Part shown: piece after piece, positions 62,621 to 64,000 of the stretch
Layout: each line of letters starts with the position of its first letter
Position numbering within the stretch: position 1 is the stretch's first letter
NCBI GenBank assembly: GCA_030849945.1
Contig: JAVDKK010000004.1
Span: forward strand, 62,001-126,000
Reading direction: 5' to 3'
Source of the DNA: Schauerella fraxinea
GTDB lineage: Bacteria; Pseudomonadota; Gammaproteobacteria; Burkholderiales; Burkholderiaceae_B
DNA length: 64,000 bases
Program-made: the position numbers and the translations under genes
Notes under the pieces: model-generated
Told to the model about the DNA's origin: nothing
Seen by the model: the letters and a program-made list of their open reading frames with translations, nothing else
Database searches by the model: none

Positions 62621-63980
62621 ATACAAGTCCGGTGAGCCGTGCAGTGAGGGGACTGAGCTTGATCGAGACATCCGGGGGTGTATCGACACCCACCGCAATC
62701 TCATGCCACGCGATGGTGGCGGGGGGATGCGCGAGCAAGGCGAAGGAACGCAATGGACCCTCGATGCGGAGTGCGCGCTGCCATAACTCGGGCATCGCCT
62801 CCGTGCGGGCGATCGGTAATCCCGCGGCGTCGACTGGAGGCATCAACGGCACGGCTTGCCGCGCCGATAGCGACACATGCGTGAATGCTGCGCTGATGCG
62901 CTGCATATGACTCGCAAATTGCACGTCGACACGGCGCTCGTGCTGCTGGTCGGCAGGCTCACCGTTATCGCCCTGCGACCAGGTCATCACCGCACTGAGC
63001 GGCGTGACTGCCGACGGCACGGTCCACGTCAACGCGGCCCCTTGCAGCAGATCGAACCGCACGTGCCAACCTGCCGGTACACGGGCGTTGAATGTGGCAT
63101 TGTTCGCGGTCGATGCATCGCGGACGAACTGCGCTTCGCATTGCCAGACGGCGCTCGCCGCACGGCAGATGGCCTGACGCAACCCCCATCCCGCCAAATC
63201 GATCGGCAAGCGTTGCAGACTGTCCATCACGCGTCGCAATTCGTCGGGCAGATGCACTTGCGTCGCGCCCCACTGCTGCCGCACCGCCGTGTGCCACAGC
63301 AGCGCGCGTTGCGCGGCCGACAGCGTGTCTGGCTGCGGCGACTCGTCGAGGCGGGAGGGCTGAGAGGTTTGCCACACCATTGCCGCAACCAGGGCGACCG
63401 CGGGCACGCCCAGCACCACTTTCAGACGGCGCGCCTGGCGCAACCAAGCAGGTTCGACCGCGCGCAATGCCCACTGCGGCGCGGGCGTGCTGCAGAGCGC
63501 GTGCAAGAACGCGTCGGGATCCGGCACATCGATCGTGCGGCAACCTGGCAAGGCCTGCATCAACGCATCGAGCGCGGCCTGAGCCTCGACGGGATCGTCA
63601 AACAGCGCGTCGGTACGTGCGATGACCGTGCCGTCCTGCGCGGCGATCAACCACGTCCGGCCGTCGGGCAACGACACCAGGGCCGCGGCGATCCCTTCAG
63701 AACACGTTCGCGCAAACGCAAGCGCTGCAGCACACCAGCGCTGCGTGCGCAACGCAGGCAGTTGCCCATAGCCGGCGACGATGCCGCGCTCGCCGCCCCA
63801 CACATAATGCGTGGCCTGGGCGCGGCGGGCACGCGAGCGCGCCTGCGTATCGGCGCGCCCGCCAATGAGCGGCGTCCAATGCAATCCAAACAACCAGACC
63901 GCATCGCCACCCCTCCAGACGTGGGCGTAGCGGGCAGGCACGAGCGGCAAGGCCGCGGGCGAGAAAGTGCGCTTGTTCAT
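62607..63980 (-). CDS. pilO: Type IVb pilus protein PilO
   Basis: 457-residue PilO2-family protein. Actin-like or soluble N-domain (RYAHVWRGGDAVWLFGLHWT, LVSLPDGRTWLIAAQDGTVI), one membrane helix (about 186-206, LKVVLGVPAVALVAAMVW), then a periplasmic domain (MDSLQRLPIDLAGWGLRQAI, CEAQFVRDAS). ATG 63980 has AGGAGG about 7 bases upstream, which decides it over a TTG at 63986. First visible gene of the operon; pilN, pilM and pilL would lie beyond the window end. Confidence 0.88.
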   Translation of the reverse strand: MNKRTFSPAALPLVPARYAHVWRGGDAVWLFGLHWTPLIGGRADTQARSRARRAQATHYVWGGERGIVAGYGQLPALRTQRWCAAALAFARTCSEGIAAALVSLPDGRTWLIAAQDGTVIARTDALFDDPVEAQAALDALMQALPGCRTIDVPDPDAFLHALCSTPAPQWALRAVEPAWLRQARRLKVVLGVPAVALVAAMVWQTSQPSRLDESPQPDTLSAAQRALLWHTAVRQQWGATQVHLPDELRRVMDSLQRLPIDLAGWGLRQAICRAASAVWQCEAQFVRDASTANNATFNARVPAGWHVRFDLLQGAALTWTVPSAVTPLSAVMTWSQGDNGEPADQQHERRVDVQFASHMQRISAAFTHVSLSARQAVPLMPPVDAAGLPIARTEAMPELWQRALRIEGPLRSFALLAHPPATIAWHEIAVGVDTPPDVSIKLSPLTARLTGLVYDHL

Positions 63981-64000
63981 CCTCAATCCTCCTCGACCTG

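Overview
The window reads as one continuous chromosomal segment of a beta-proteobacterium, most likely order Burkholderiales and probably family Alcaligenaceae. This is inferred from gene content and order: ndk-rlmN-rodZ-ispG-hisS-yfgM-bamB-der with hfq-hflX-hflK-hflC-hisZ-purA, rpsU-dnaG-rpoD followed by a tRNA-Ile(CAT) gene, a lysine/alanine-rich N-terminus on RpoD, and a short HisZ next to PurA. GC content looks moderately high; I did not count it. There is no sign of a prophage, insertion sequence or CRISPR array.

Region 1 (1-25 kb) is accessory and mostly small. It holds the 3' end of rdgC, a DUF4394 protein, an ECF sigma/anti-sigma pair directly behind an aspartate carbamoyltransferase with an extra N-terminal domain, and two unrelated flavoproteins. 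It also holds a CsbD-type protein, an entericidin, a four-gene operon of very small proteins, a SAM methyltransferase, a DUF748/AsmA-like protein, an aldo/keto reductase and glycogen phosphorylase. A membrane diguanylate cyclase, two DUF4142 proteins and many short hydrophilic or proline-rich proteins complete it. It has the flavour of envelope and general stress functions.

Region 2 (25-47 kb) is almost entirely minus-strand housekeeping: tRNA-Ile, rpoD, dnaG and rpsU; a phosphoribosyltransferase, purA and hisZ; hflC, hflK, hflX and hfq; hisC, der, bamB, yfgM, hisS, ispG, rodZ, rlmN and ndk. Start/stop overlaps show tight translational coupling, and several hairpins with T-runs divide the region into transcription units.

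Region 3 (47-57 kb) has valS on the plus strand, an exported methyltransferase-fold protein, an orphan receiver-domain protein, the rpsP-rimM-trmD operon (without rplS behind it) and alaS coupled to a TusA-like gene.

Region 4 (57-64 kb) is a type IVb pilus operon, pilO-pilP-pilQ-pilR-pilS-pilV, running on the minus strand and cut by the window end at its 5' side. The most unusual items are a PilV-like tip protein with about 15 hexapeptide repeats, 24-bp repeats in pilP, a Gly/Gln/Tyr-rich linker in DnaG, a Ser-rich insertion in TrmD, and the helix-turn-helix-like extension on aspartate carbamoyltransferase.
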